In this document: positions 12,301 through 27,300 of the stretch, one piece after another | Numbering within the stretch: position 1 is the stretch's first letter | Layout of the letters: each line of letters begins with the position of its first letter | NCBI GenBank assembly: GCA_963924555.1 | Contig: OZ004591.1 | Coordinates: 310,001 to 374,000 of the forward strand | Length of the DNA: 64,000 nucleotides | Direction: 5' to 3' | DNA from: Crambe crambe | Taxonomy: Eukaryota > Porifera > Demospongiae > Poecilosclerida > Crambeidae | Notes under the pieces: generated by a model | The model's input: the letters and a program-made list of their open reading frames with translations, nothing else | What the model was told of the DNA's origin: nothing | The model's database searches: none | Made by a program: the position numbers and the translations under genes

Positions 12301-15300
12301 TGTAGTAAACAGTGAGTTTTAATTAACGCACTTCTTCCTTTCAATTTCACTTCCAATACACAGTTCAACCAAAGTACACTGGAAGAACTGACTACGAAGC
12401 TGCCGAAGGATCTCGAGATTACAGAATAGAATTGATGTTGGATTCCAATCCGATTCCTGATGATGGCAATTTCTTCTGGTTTTTCAATGGTCGTCGATTA
12501 CTGAATGGACAAGATGGTGCTATTCTTGGAGTGAACTTCATCCAGTTCAGAAGTCTGTCTCGTTTGAATGCTGGATCATATCGAGTGATGTCCTCAAATA
12601 CTGCTGGATCTGGAGATTTCAGTTTTCAACTGAGAGTGAACTGTAAGTCTCTTCGTTCCCTGGATTCCATTATCATATTGATCTTCCTCATTATATAGTT
12701 GTAGAAGGAGCTCCATTCTACAGTGGAAATAGAATGTTCAGTGCTGTAGAGGGATCAGAAAATTTCACAATAAGACTGACACTCAGTGCTGATCCTCTTC
12801 CAATGGATGGCAGTTTTTCATGGTTCTTCAATGGACGCAGACTGGTGGACAAGGAGGATGGGATATACTTGGGACTGAATACCATCCAGTTCAGAACTCT
12901 CACACGAAATAATTCTGGGACATACCGCATCATGTCCTCCAACCCACGAGGACCTGGAGAATTCATTTTCCAGATAGTAGTCAATTGTAAATTTATTACA
13001 TCGTAATGACACAATTACTTTATTCATTCTCGTATATAGATGCTCCTGAATACTCGGGAAGAGCTGAATACCAGGTCAATGAGGGGGCAAGAGATTTCAG
13101 GATACAATTGACACTCGATTCAAGCCCCATTCCATCAGGTGGAAACTTCTCCTGGTTTTTCAATGATCAACTACTGACAGATGGACAGGATGGTGTAGTT
13201 TTAGGAGTGAATTTTATCCAGATAGGAAGTGTCTCTCGTGGGAATGCTGGGTCCTATAGAGTACTTTCCTCCAACATCGCTGGCTCTAGTGAATTCATAT
13301 TTCAACTGGTGGTCAATTGTAAGTTATTAACACAGATCATACTTCTATCACTACCATTATTTTATATCGAACATACAGATCAACCAAGATATTCAGGAGA
13401 GGCTATTTACAATGTCAATGAAGGATCCCAAAATATCAGAATAGAACTAGTTCTAGATTCCAGTCCCATTCCCGATGATACTAACTTCTCGTGGTTCTTT
13501 GAGGATCAGATGTTAGTGGATGGAGAGGATGGCATCACGTTTGGAGTGGATTTCATTCAGTTCAGAAGTGTGTCTCGTGTGAATGCTGGATCATATCGTG
13601 TGATGTCCTCCAACACTGCTGGATCTGGTGACTATAGTTTCCAACTGACAGTTACCTGTAAGGATATAATTATTCAGTAATGAGACAATCCTTGTCATGC
13701 ATGAAATATTTCTATGTAGTCGTAGATGGAACTCCATTCTACAGTGGAGACAGAATATACAGAGCTATAGAGAGATCTGACAACTTCACGATACGACTGA
13801 CACTCAGTGCGGATCCTCTTCCAGTGGATGGCAGTTTTTCATGGTTCTTCAATGGACGTAGACTAGTTGACAGGGAGAGAGGCATTTACTTGGGACTGAA
13901 TACCATCCAGTTCAGAAGTCTCACTCGAAATGATTCTGGAACATACCGCATCATGTCTTCCAACTCACGAGGATCTGGAGAGTTCATCTTCCAATTGCAA
14001 GTGGATTGTAAGTTATAGCATGAAAAAAATATATTGTTGTAATATTTCATCACTCTAACAGATGCTCCAGAATACTCAGGAAGAACTCAATACCAGGCCA
14101 GTGAAGGAGCTAGGGATTCCAGGATACAACTGACACTTGATTCAAGTCCCATTCCATCAGATAGTAACTTCTCCTGGTTTTTCAACAATCAGCCATTGAG
14201 GGACGGTGAAGATGGTGTCACTTTGGGAGTGGACTTTATCCAGATAGGAAATGTCTCTCGCAGGAATGCTGGGTCTTATAGAGTGTCATCCTCCAACACT
14301 GTTGGTTCTACCAGTTTCACATTTCAACTTGTAGTAAACAGTGAGTTTTAATTAACACACTTCTTCCTTTCAATTTCACTTCCAATGCACAGTTCAACCA
14401 AAGTACACTGGAAGAACTGACTACGAAGCTGCCGAAGGAACTCGAGATTACAGAATAGAATTGATGTTGGATTCCAATCCGATTCCTGATGATGGAAATT
14501 TCTTCTGGTTCTTCAATGGTCGTCAATTACCGAGTGGACAAGATGGTGCAATTCTTGGAGTGAACTTCATCCAGTTCAGAAGTCTGTCTCGTTTGAATGC
14601 TGGATCATATCGAGTGATGTCCTCAAATGCTGCTGGATCTGGAAATTTCAGTTTTCAACTGAGAGTGAACTGTAAGTCTGTCTTCTTCCCTGGATTCCAT
14701 TGTCACATTAATGTTCCATATTATATAGTTGTAGAAGGAGTTCCATTCTACAGTGGAGATAGAATGATCAGTGCTGTAGAGGGATCAGAGAATTTCACAA
14801 TACGACTGACACTCAGTGCTGATCCTCTTCCAGTGGATGGCAGTTTTTCGTGGTTCTTCAATGGACGCAGACTGGTGGACAGGGAGGACGGGATTTACTT
14901 GGGACTGAATACCATCCAGTTCAGAACTCTCACTCGAAATAATTCTGGAACATATCGCATCATGTCCTCCAACTCACGAGGACATGGAGAATTCATTTTC
15001 CAGATAGTAGTCAATTGTAAATTTATTACATCATAATGACACAATTACTTTATTCATTCTCGTATATAGATGCTCCTGAGTACAGTGGAAGAACTCAATT
15101 CCAGGTCAATGAAGGAGCAAGAGATTTCAGGATACAACTGGCACTTGATTCTAATCCGATTCCATCAGATGGAAACTTTTCCTGGTTTTTCAACAATCGA
15201 CCTTTGACAGAAGAACAAGATGGTGTCATTTTGGGACTGGACTTCATCCAGATAGGCAATGTTTCTCGCAGAAATGCGGGCACATATAGAGTACTTACCT

Positions 15301-18300
15301 CCAACATAGTCGGCTCTAGTGAATTCACATTGCAACTGGCAGTCAATTGTAAGTTATTTGCACAGGTTATACATCCAACACTATTAATATTGAACGTACA
15401 GATCAACCAAGATATTCAGGAGAGGCTATTTACAATGTCAATGAAGGATCCCGAAATATCAGAATAGAACTTGTTCTAGATTCAAGTCCCATTCCTGATG
15501 ATGCTAACTTCTCGTGGTTCTTTGAGGATCAGCAGTTAGTGGATGGAGAAGATGGCATCACGTTTGGAGTGGATTTCATTCAGTTCAGAAGTGTGTCTCG
15601 TGTGAATGCTGGATCATATAGAGTGATGTCTTCCAATGCTGCTGGATCAGGTGATTTCAGTTTTCAACTGAGAGTGAATTGTAAGTGAAATATTATATCA
15701 TTAGTAGAAACCATTATAACCAATGCCTTGATTTTCAGTTACAGTCGGATCACCGTTCTACAGAGGAGAAAGGGACTATAGAGTGGTAGAAAGAACTGCC
15801 AATTTCACAATAGAGCTTATATTTAGTGCAGATCCCATTCCATCACAAGGAAACTTTTCATGGTTCTTCAACGGTCGTAAACTTCTCGATGGAGTGGATG
15901 GCATTTTCCTAGAAGTCAACTCTATTCGCTTTGAACTGACAGGGAGGAGACAGGCAGGCACATACAGAGTGGAGTCCACTAATACAGCTGGTGTAGGAGG
16001 ATTTGAAGTCCAACTAACAGTACTCTGTAGGTAGTAATAGCATACAATTATCAACCATCATTGTTGTGGTGTTTATCTCCAGATCCACCACAGTACACAG
16101 GAGAAGCTACATATGAAGTCAATGAAATAGCTGAGGCCTTCAGAATCGATCTCACACTGGAATCATCTCCGAGTGTAGCAAATGCTGACTTCTCCTGGTT
16201 TTTCAATGGCAAGAGATTGATGAGTGGAGAGAATGGAGCGTTTCTTGGAGCAGATTTTATCCAGTTTCAAAATGTCTCTCAAAGAATAGCTGGGTCTTAC
16301 AGAGTGATGTCTTCTAACATAGCAGGATCTGGAACGTTTGCATTCCAACTTAGAGGTAGGTAATGGTCAGCTAACTCTGAATGAACATCATGCTATACTA
16401 TCCATTTCAATACAGTGACAAAGAAACTTCCTTTTTCTGTCAAGTGTGAAGGTTCTCTCGGAAGCACTGGCAATTCTGTACGTGTTGCCTGCACAGCTGA
16501 AAATGGAAACATTGTCCGACTGATTTGTGACTATGACAGAGGATCCGTCCAGGAGGATTGCGGTTAGACTCCACATGTAGACAAGAAAAATAATAGATTT
16601 GGTTCACAATATGCAGGTGCCGATGAGAACGGTGCATTTGTGATTGATGTTAGCAGGTTCTCACCTGGTTCGCACTTATTGAACATCACTGGCGTGTCTG
16701 ATGGTGGAGAGAGAACAACAGTCAGTATCATCTTCTCTGTCCCACAACTTGTCGGTAAGTCTTCACAATAATTCTTTTGTTTTACAGCAATTGTAACGTT
16801 ATGTCATATTTTAGACCTGGTGGCATGCTACACTGGAGAACAATGTTCTGGAAACAGCAGCATGATGTCCGCAAGGCAATGCTGTGTTAAGAATCCTGAA
16901 GGAAGGAGTTTCAATAATGACAGCCAGTGTCACACCTGCATTGGTAAAGTTTCTTTGCTCTCTAACTGCAATGGTCTAGTATCACATTATCACGACTTTA
17001 GTGTTTGGTTGGCTTGAGGATGTCCTACGCAGAGTAGAAAGAACACAACCATATCTAGTGGAAGTGGGATATCAGAAATCTCCAATGAATAATTTCCAGA
17101 GTTTGTCTTTTGAAGTTCTTCTTATTGAAGGAACCGCAAGTATGTGATTGGAATCACACAATAGAGAGCTTTCTTATCTAATTACCTTGTCCATGTAGCT
17201 ACTGAAGATTTCCTGTCTTCACCGGATGTCGTCTCAGCTCTGCCATTAATCATTGGTGGTCCTGAACGAGCAAATGTCTCTCTCTTTTTTAGAGAAGATA
17301 GAAGATCAGAGGTCGAAGAAACTTTTATGGCACAGCTGATCTCCAGGTCTTCTATACCACTGCCAACTGGACCTGGTATTTTTTTCAGACAGAACCTTCG
17401 TTGTGCCATAGTGGATGGAGATGGTAATGCTCAAAATAGCAGTAGCAAACGTGAGCTTTTTTTCTTAATTTCTTGCAGTTTCTTTCTCTATCGAATGCAA
17501 TCAGATGTGCGTGTCTAACTATATAAGGATCGAGTGTCTAGACAGAGGAGGAATAGCAGATGACATTACCTGTCGTTTAGACGGAGGACTTCCAAAGCCA
17601 TGTACATTTCATTGGTAACAATGGTAATCTATTTCAGTGTTTTTCCCTCATTGTCTCATAGGTAGCTTAAACTCAAGACTTGATACATCTTTATTTACAC
17701 CTGGTGCTCATCGATTGATCTTAAGTGCAACTTCACAGAATGGAGAAAACTCCATTACAACTGTCCCTTTCAATGTTCCAGGTATATAAGCATAATAGCC
17801 ATGGTTTTTTTTTGGAATAAGATGGTATTTCTTTGGTAGAGCTTCCAAGGTACAATGGTTCTTCTGTGTATGTGGTGAATGAGACGGAGAGTCTGAGAGT
17901 GGAGCTTCAGCTGAAGGGTTCTCCTGATGAAAATTCCACTGTTTGGACATCTAGTAACAGTGGAATGACACCTTTGGCCGTTGGAGGAAGAATAGAAGGC
18001 CTCGGGAACAACTTCATTGCCTTCTCCGAGGTGAACAGATCTGATGCTGGAACATACAGAGTCGCATCTTCCAACTGTGCTGGTACTGGAAGTTTCCAGT
18101 TCTCCATTGTTATCAACTGTAAGCTTACTCCATTAATATTAGTTACACTATGCAATTCACTGTGCTCTGCAGATCCACCAGAATACACTGGAGAGAGTAC
18201 ATATCAAGCAGCGGAAGGATCACTAGACTACAGAATAGAACTGGTGTTGGATTCCACTCCAATTCCTACGACTGACAGTTTGTCGTGGCTGTTCAATGAG

Positions 18301-21300
18301 CAGCCTTTGGTGGATGGAGAGGATGGTATCACTTTTGGAGTGAATTTCATCCAGTTCAGAAATCTCTCTCGCAGTAATGCTGGAATGTACCGCATCATGT
18401 CATCTAACACAGCAGGCCGTGGGGAATTCACTTTCCAACTAACTGTCAACTGTAAATCACTCTTCAATGCAAAGGACACTGCTAATTTATCTCATTTTTA
18501 AACAGATTCTCCAGAATACTCAGGAAGAACTGAATATGTGGCCAATGAAGGAGCTAGAGATTTCAGAATACAATTGATACTCGATTCGAACCCTAGCCCA
18601 TTAGAAGGTGACTTCTCCTGGTTTTTCAACAATCAACCTTTGACAGATGAGCAAGATGGTATTCTCCTGGGAGCGGACTTCATCCAGATAGGAAACGTGT
18701 CTCGCAGAAATGCTGGGACATATAGAGTGCTCTCCTCAAACACTGCTGGCTCCAGTGAATTCTCATTTCAACTGGTTGTCAATTGTGAGTTGATACATAC
18801 ACTTTCCTTCTCTAAAGATACTATATATCTATACATTATAGATCGACCAAGATACGCAGGAAGAAATGAATACGAAGCTGCTGAAGGAACTCGAGATTAC
18901 AGAATAGAATTGATGCTGGATTCCAATCCCATTCCTGGAGATGGCAATTTCTTCTGGTTCTTCAATGGTCGTCGATTACTGAATGGACAAGATGGTGCGA
19001 TTCTTGGAGTGAACTTCATCCAGTTCAGAAGTCTGTCTCGTTCGAATGCTGGATCATATCGAGTGATGTCCTCCAGTACTGCTGGATCTGGTGACTATAG
19101 TTTCCAACTGACAGTTACCTGTAAGGATATATTCAGTAATGAGACAATCCTTGTCACACATGAAATATTTCTATGTAGTCGTAGATGGAACTCCATTCTA
19201 CAGTGGAGACAGAATATACAGAGCTATAGAGGGATCTGACAACTTCACGATACGACTGACACTCAGTGCAGATCCTCTTCCAGTGGATGGCAGTTTTTCA
19301 TGGTTCTTCAATGGACGTAGACTAGTTGACAGGGAGAGAGGCATTTACTTGGGACTGAATACCATCCAGTTCAGAAGTCTCACTCGAAATGATTCTGGAA
19401 CATACCGCATCATGTCTTCCAACTCACGAGGATCTGGAGAGTTCATCTTCCAATTGCAAGTGGATTGTAAGTTATAGCATGAAAAATATATTGTTATAAT
19501 ATTTCATCACTCTAACAGATGCTCCAGAATACTCAGGAAGAACTCAATACCAGGCCAATGAAGGAGCTAGGGATTTCAGGATACAACTGACACTTGATTC
19601 AAGTCCCATTCCATCAGATGGTAACTTCTCCTGGTTTTTCAACAATCGGCCATTGAGGGATGGTGAAGATGGTGTCACTTTGGGAGTGGACTTTGTCCAG
19701 ATAGGAAATGTCTCTCGCAGGAATGCTGGGTCTTATAGAGTGTCATCCTCCAACACTGTTGGTTCTAGCAGTTTCACATTTCAACTTGTAGTAAACAGTG
19801 AGTTTTAATTAACACACTTCTTCCTTTTTATTTCACTTCTAATACACAGTTCAACCAAAGTACACTGGAAGAACTGAATATGAAGCTGCCGAAGGATCTC
19901 GAGATTACAGAATAGAATTGATGTTGGATTCAAATCCCATTCCTGATGATGGCAATTTCTTCTGGTTTTTCAATGGTCGTCGATTACTGGATGGACAAGA
20001 TGGTGCAATTCTTGGAGTGAACTTCATCCAGTTCAGAAGTCTGTCTCGTGTGAATGTTGGATCATATCGAGTAATGTCCTCAAATACTGCTGGATCTGGA
20101 GATTTCAGTTTTCAACTGAGAGTGAACTGTAAGTCTGTCGTCTTTCCTGGATACCATTATCACATTAATCTTCCACATTATATAGTTGTAGAAGGAGCTC
20201 CATTCTACAGTGGAGATAGAATGTTCAGTGCTGTAGAGGGATCAAAGAATTTCACGATACGACTGACATTCAGTGCTAATCCTCTTCCAGTGGATGGCAG
20301 TTTTTCGTGGTTCTTCAATGGACGCAGATTGGTGGACAGGGAGGACGGGATTTACTTGGGACTGAATACCATCCAGTTCAGAACTCTCACTCGAAATAAT
20401 TCTGGAACTTACCGCATCATGTCCTCCAACCCACGAGGACCTGGAGAATTCATTTTCCAAATTACAGTCAATTGTAAATCCCTTGCATTTTAACGATACA
20501 TATAATCACATTATTTATTCTTATTATATAGATGCTCCTGAATACTCAGGAAGAGCTGAATACCAGGTCAATGAGGGGCCAAGAGATTTCAGGATACAAT
20601 TGACACTCGATTCAAGCCCCATTCCATCAGATGGTGACTTCTCCTGGTCTTTTAATGATCAACTACTGACAGATGGACAGGATGGTGTCAATTTGGGAGT
20701 GGACTTTATTCAGATAGGAAATGTGTCTCGCAGAAATGCTGGTTCATATAGAGTGTTCTCCACCAATACAGTTGGCTCAAAAGGATTCACATTTCAACTG
20801 GTGATCAACTGTGAGTACTTTAGTGTTGTGAAAATTTTTGTCAGCAGACTATATTCTTCACAGATTCTCCAGAGTACTCAGGAAGAACTCAGTACCAGGC
20901 CAATGAAGGAGCTAGAGATTTCAGAATACAACTGACACTTGATTCTAACCCAATTCCATTGGATGGCAACTTTTCCTGGTTTTTCAACGATCAACCATTG
21001 ACAGATGGAGAAGACGGTGTTGTTTTAGGAGTGGACTTTCTCCAGATAGGAAATGTCTCTCGTGGGAATGCTGGGTCTTATAGAGTGGTCTCCTCCAACA
21101 TCGCTGGCTCTGGAAGCTTCACATTTCAACTGGTGGTCAATCGTGAGTTTCCTCTTGTGTGAAATGGAGCCCTGTTTTTAATGGTGGATCTGAAACAGAT
21201 CAACCGGAATACGCAGGAGAGACTACTTATGTAGTCGATGAAGGATCACGAGATTACAGGATAGAACTGATGTTGGATTCCAGTCCAGTTCCTGGGGATA

Positions 21301-24300
21301 GCAACTTTTTCTGGTTTTTCAATGATCTTCCTTTGGTAGATGGACAAAACGGTGTGATACTCGGAGTCAACTTCATCCAGTTCAGAAGCGTGTCTCGTGT
21401 CAATGCCGGATCGTATCGAGTGATGTCGTCCAATAGTGCAGGATCTGGTGGATTCAACTTTGAACTGAGAGTGAACTGTACGTGTAGTTATTTTTTGCTA
21501 CAATCTTTACAAAACATGTTTTCTTGTAGTTGTAGTGGGAGCACCGTTCTATGATGGAGATAGGATGTTCAGAGCTGTGGAGGGATCTGATAATTTCACC
21601 ATCCAGCTCACCTTTAGAGCTGATCCCCTTCCACCAGGAGGAGGATTTTCATGGTTCTTCAATGGACGTAGACTCATAGACAGAGAGGATGGCATTTACT
21701 TGGGACTGACTACCATAGTGTTCAGAACTCTCACTCGAAGTAATTCTGGAACGTACCGCATCGTGTCTTCCAACTCTCGAGGATCTGGAGAGTTCTTTTT
21801 CCAACTACAAGTGGATTGTAAGTACAAATTAAAGTTTTAATCATCATCACATGAGAATTATGTTTTCTATCACTCTCATATGTAGATGCTCCAGAATACT
21901 CAGGAAGAACTCAATACCAGGCCAATGAAGGAGCTAGGGATTTCAGGATACAACTGACACTTGATTCAAGTCCCATTCCATCAGATGGTAACTTCTCCTG
22001 GTTTTTCAACAATCGGCCATTGAGAGACGGTGAAGATGGTGTCACTTTCGGAGTGGATTTTGTCCAGATAGGAAATGTCTCTCGCAGGAATGCTGGGTCT
22101 TATAGAGTGTCATCCTCCAACACTGTTGGTTCTAGCAGTTTCACATTTCAACTTGTAATAAACAGTGAGTTTTAATTAACACACTTCTTCCTTTTTATTT
22201 CACTTCTAATACACAGTTCAACCAAAGTACACTGGAAGAACTGAATATGAAGCTGCCGAAGGATCTCGAGATTACAGAATAGAATTGATGTTGGATTCAA
22301 ATCCGATTCCTGATGATGGCAATTTCTTCTGGTTTTTCAATGGTCGTCGATTACTGGATGGACAAGATGGTGCAATTCTTGGAGTGAACTTCATCCAGTT
22401 CAGAAGTCTGTCTCGTGTGAATGTTGGATCATATCGAGTAATGTCCTCAAATACTGCTGGATCTGGAGATTTCAGTTTTCAACTGAGAGTGAACTGTAAG
22501 TCTGTCGTCTTTCCTGGATACCATTATCACATTAATCTTCCACATTATATAGTTGTAGAAGGAGCTCCATTCTACAGTGGAGATAGAATGTTCAGTGCTG
22601 TAGAGGGATCAAAGAATTTCACGATACGACTGACATTCAGTGCTAATCCTCTTCCAGTGGATGGCAGTTTTTCGTGGTTCTTCAATGGACGCAGATTGGT
22701 GGACAGGGAGGACGGGATTTACTTGGGACTGAATACCATCCAGTTCAGAACTCTCACTCGAAATAATTCTGGAACTTACCGCATCATGTCCTCCAACCCA
22801 CGAGGACCTGGAGAATTCATTTTCCAAATTACAGTCAATTGTAAATCCCTTGCATTTTAACGATACATATAATCACATTATTTATTCTTATTATATAGAT
22901 GCTCCTGAATACTCAGGAAGAGCTGAATACCAGGTCAATGAGGGGGCAAGAGATTTCAGGATACAATTGACACTCGATTCAAGCCCCATTCCATCAGATG
23001 GTGACTTCTCCTGGTCTTTTAATGATCAACTACTGACAGATGGACAGGATGGTGTCAATTTGGGAGTGGACTTTATTCAGATAGGAAATGTGTCTCGCAG
23101 AAATGCTGGTTCATATAGAGTGTTCTCCACCAATACAGTTGGCTCAAAAGGATTCATATTTCAACTGGTGATCAACTGTGAGTACTTTAGTGTTGTGAAA
23201 ATTTTTGTCAGCAGACTATATTCTTCACAGATTCTCCAGAGTACTCAGGAAGAACTCAGTACCAGGCCAATGAAGGAGCTAGAGATTTCAGAATACAACT
23301 GACACTTGATTCCAACCCAATTCCATTGGATGGCAACTTTTCCTGGTTTTTCAACGATCAACCATTGACAGATGGAGAAGACGGTGTTGTTTTAGGAGTG
23401 GACTTTCTCCAGATAGGAAATGTCTCTCGTGGGAATGCTGGGTCTTATAGAGTGGTCTCCTCCAACATCGCTGGCTCTGGAAGCTTCACATTTCAACTGG
23501 TGGTCAATCGTGAGTTTCCTCTTGTGTGAAATGGAGTCCTGTTTTTAATGGTGGATCTGAAACAGATCAACCGGAATACGCAGGAGAGACTACTTATGTA
23601 GTCGATGAAGGATCACGAGATTACAGGATAGAACTGATGTTGGATTCCAGTCCAGTTCCTGGGGATAGCAACTTTTTCTGGTTTTTCAATGATCTTCCTT
23701 TGGTAGATGGACAAAACGGTGTGATACTCGGAGTCAACTTCATCCAGTTCAGAAGCGTGTCTCGTGTCAATGCCGGATCGTATCGAGTGATGTCGTCCAA
23801 TAGTGCAGGATCTGGTGGATTCAACTTTGAACTGAGAGTGAACTGTACGTGTAGTTATTTTTTGCTACAATTGTTACAAAACATGTTTCCTTGTAGTTGT
23901 AGTGGGAGCACCGTTCTATGATGGAGATAGGATGTTCAGAGCTGTGGAGGGATCTGATAATTTCACCATCCAGCTCACCTTTAGAGCTGATCCCCTTCCA
24001 CCAGGAGGAGGATTTTCATGGTTCTTCAATGGACGTAGACTCATAGACAGAGAGGATGGCATTTACTTGGGACTGACTACCATAGTGTTCAGAACTCTCA
24101 CTCGAAGTAATTCTGGAACGTACCGCATCGTGTCTTCCAACTCTCGAGGATCTGGAGAGTTCTTTTTCCAACTACAAGTGGATTGTAAGTACAAATTAAA
24201 GTTTTAATCATCATCACATGAGAATTATGTTTTCTATCACTCTCATATGTAGATGCTCCAGAATACTCAGGAAGAACTCAATACCAGGCCAATGAAGGAG

Positions 24301-27300
24301 CTAGGGATTTCAGGATACAACTGACACTTGATTCAAGTCCCATTCCATCAGATGGTAACTTCTCCTGGTTTTTCAACAATCGGCCATTGAGAGACGGTGA
24401 AGATGGTGTCACTTTGGGAGTGGACTTTGTCCAGATAGGAAATGTCTCTCGCAGGAATGCTGGGTCTTATAGAGTGTCATCCTCCAACACTGTTGGTTCT
24501 AGCAGTTTCACATTTCAACTTGTAGTAAACAGTGAGTTTTAATTAACACACTTCTTCCTTTTTATTTCACTTCTAATACACAGTTCAACCAAAGTACACT
24601 GGAAGAACTGAATATGAAGCTGCCGAAGGATCTCGAGATTACAGAATAGAATTGATGTTGGATTCAAATCCCATTCCTGATGATGGCAATTTCTTCTGGT
24701 TTTTCAATGGTCGTCGATTACTGGATGGACAAGATGGTGCAATTCTTGGAGTGAACTTCATCCAGTTCAGAAGTCTGTCTCGTGTGAATGTTGGATCATA
24801 TCGAGTAATGTCCTCAAATACTGCTGGATCTGGAGATTTCAGTTTTCAACTGAGAGTGAACTGTAAGTCTGTCTTCTTCCCTGGATTCCATTATCACATT
24901 AATCTTCCACATTATATAGTTGTAGAAGGAGCTCCATTCTACAGTGGAGATAGAATGTTCAGTGCTGTAGAGGGATCAGAGAATTACACGATACGACTGA
25001 CACTCAGTGCTGATCCTCTTCCAGTGGATGGCAGTTTTTCGTGGTTCTTCAATGGACGCAGATTGGTGGACAGGAAGGACGGGATTTACTTGGGACTGAA
25101 TACCATCCAGTTCAGAACTCTCACTCGAAATAATTCTGGAACATACCGCATCATGTCCTCCAACCCACGAGGACCTGGAGAATTCATTTTCCAAATTACA
25201 GTCAATTGTAAATGGCTTGCATTATAACAATACATTATTACTTTATTCATTCTTATTGTATAGATGCTCCTGAATACTCAGGAAGAGCTGAATACCAGGT
25301 CAATGAGGGGGCAAGAGATTTCAGGATACAATTGACACTCGATTCAAGCCCTATTCCATCAGATGGTGACTTCTCCTGGTTTTTTAATGATCGACTACTG
25401 ACAGATGGACAGGATGGTGTCAATTTGGGAGTGGACTTTATTCAGATAGGAAATGTGTCTCGCAGAAATGCTGGTTCATATAGAGTGTTCTCCACCAATA
25501 CAGTTGGTTCCAGAGGATTCACATTTCAACTGGTGGTCAACTGTGAGTACTTTAGTGTTGTGGAATCTTTTGTCAGCAGACTATATTCTTCACAGATTCT
25601 CCAGAGTACTCAGGAAGAACTCAGTACCAGGCCAATGAAGGAGCTAGAGATTTCAGAATACAACTGACGCTTGATTCTAACCCAATTCCATCGGATGGCA
25701 ACTTTTTCTGGTTTTTCAACGATCAGCCATTGACAGACGGAGAAGACGGTGTTGTTTTAGGAGTGGACTTTCTCCAGATAGGAAATGTCTCTCGTGGGAA
25801 TGCTGGGTCTTATAGAGTGGTCTCCTCCAACATTGCTGGCTCCAAAAGCTTCAAATTTCAACTGGTGGTTAATTGTGAGTTTCCTCTTGTGTGAAATAAA
25901 GTCCTGTTTTTTAATTGTGGATCTGTGGATCTGAAACAGATCAACCGGAATACACAGGAGAGGCTACGTATGTAGTCGATGAAGGATCACGAGATTACAG
26001 GATAGAACTGATGTTGGATTCCAGTCCAGTTCCTGTGGATAACAACTTCTTCTGGTTTTTCAATGATCTTCCTTTGGTAGATGGACAAAACGGTGTGGTA
26101 CTCGGAGTCAACTTCATCCAGTTCAGAAGCGTGTCTCGTGTCAATGCTGGATCGTATCGAGTGATGTCGTCCAATAGTGCAGGATCTGGTGGATTCAACT
26201 TTGAACTGAGAGTGAACTGTACGTGTAGTTATTTTTTGCTACAATTGTTACAAAACATGTTTTCTTGTAGTTGTAGTGGGAGCACCGTTCTATGATGGAG
26301 ATAGTATGTTCAGAGCTGTGGAGGGATCTGATAACTTCACCATCCAGCTCACCTTTAGAGCTGATCCCCTTCCACCAGAAGGAGGGTTTTCGTGGTTCTT
26401 CAATGGACGTAGACTCATAGACAGAGAGGATGGCATTTACTTGGGACTGACTACCATAGTGTTCAGAACTCTCACTCGAAGTAATTCTGGAACGTACCGC
26501 ATCGTGTCTTCCAACTCTCGAGGATCTGGAGAGTTCTTTTTCCAACTACAAGTGGATTGTAAGTACAAATTAAAGTTTTAATCATCATCACATGAGAATT
26601 ATGTTTTCTATCACTCTCATATGTAGATGCTCCAGAATACTCAGGAAGAACTCAATACCAGGCCAATGAAGGAGCTAGGGATTTCAGGATACAACTGACA
26701 CTTGATTCAAGTCCCATTCCATCTGATGGTAACTTCTCCTGGTTTTTCAACAATCGGCCATTGAGAGACGGTGAAGATGGTGTCACTTTGGGAGTGGACT
26801 TTGTCCAGATAGGAAATGTCTCTCGCAGGAATGCTGGGTCTTATAGAGTGTCATCTTCCAACGCTGTTGGTTCTACCAGTTTCACATTTCAACTTGTAGT
26901 AAACAGTGAGTTTAAATACACAACACACTTCTTCCTTTCAATTTCACTTCCAATACATAGTTCAACCAAAGTACACTGGAAGAACTGAATATGAAGCTGC
27001 CGAAGGATCTCGAGATTACAGAATAGAATTGATGTTGGATTCCAATCCGATTCCTGATGATGGCAGTTTCTTCTGGTTTTTCAATGGTCGTCGATTACTG
27101 GATGGACAAGATGGCGCAATTCTTGGAGTGAACTTCATCCAGTTCAGAAGTCTGTCTCGTTTGAATGCTGGATCATATCGAGTGATGTCCTCAAATACTG
27201 CTGGATCTGGAGATTTCAGTTTTCAACTGAGAGTGAACTGTAAGTCTGTCTTCTTCCCTGGATTCCATTATCACATTAATCTTCCACATTATATAGTTGT

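Larger units (their letters stand above)
2439..19466 (+). repeat. Higher-order repeat of 5.47 kb (12 Ig plus seven-exon cassette), three copies
   Basis: Copies begin at 2439, 7905 and 15402. The first is 5466 bases and the second 7497 because of an internal 2032-base duplication. The third runs into the seven-Ig array after about 19466. Exons and introns are both nearly identical between copies, indicating recent duplication or conversion rather than protein-level selection alone. Confidence 0.85.
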
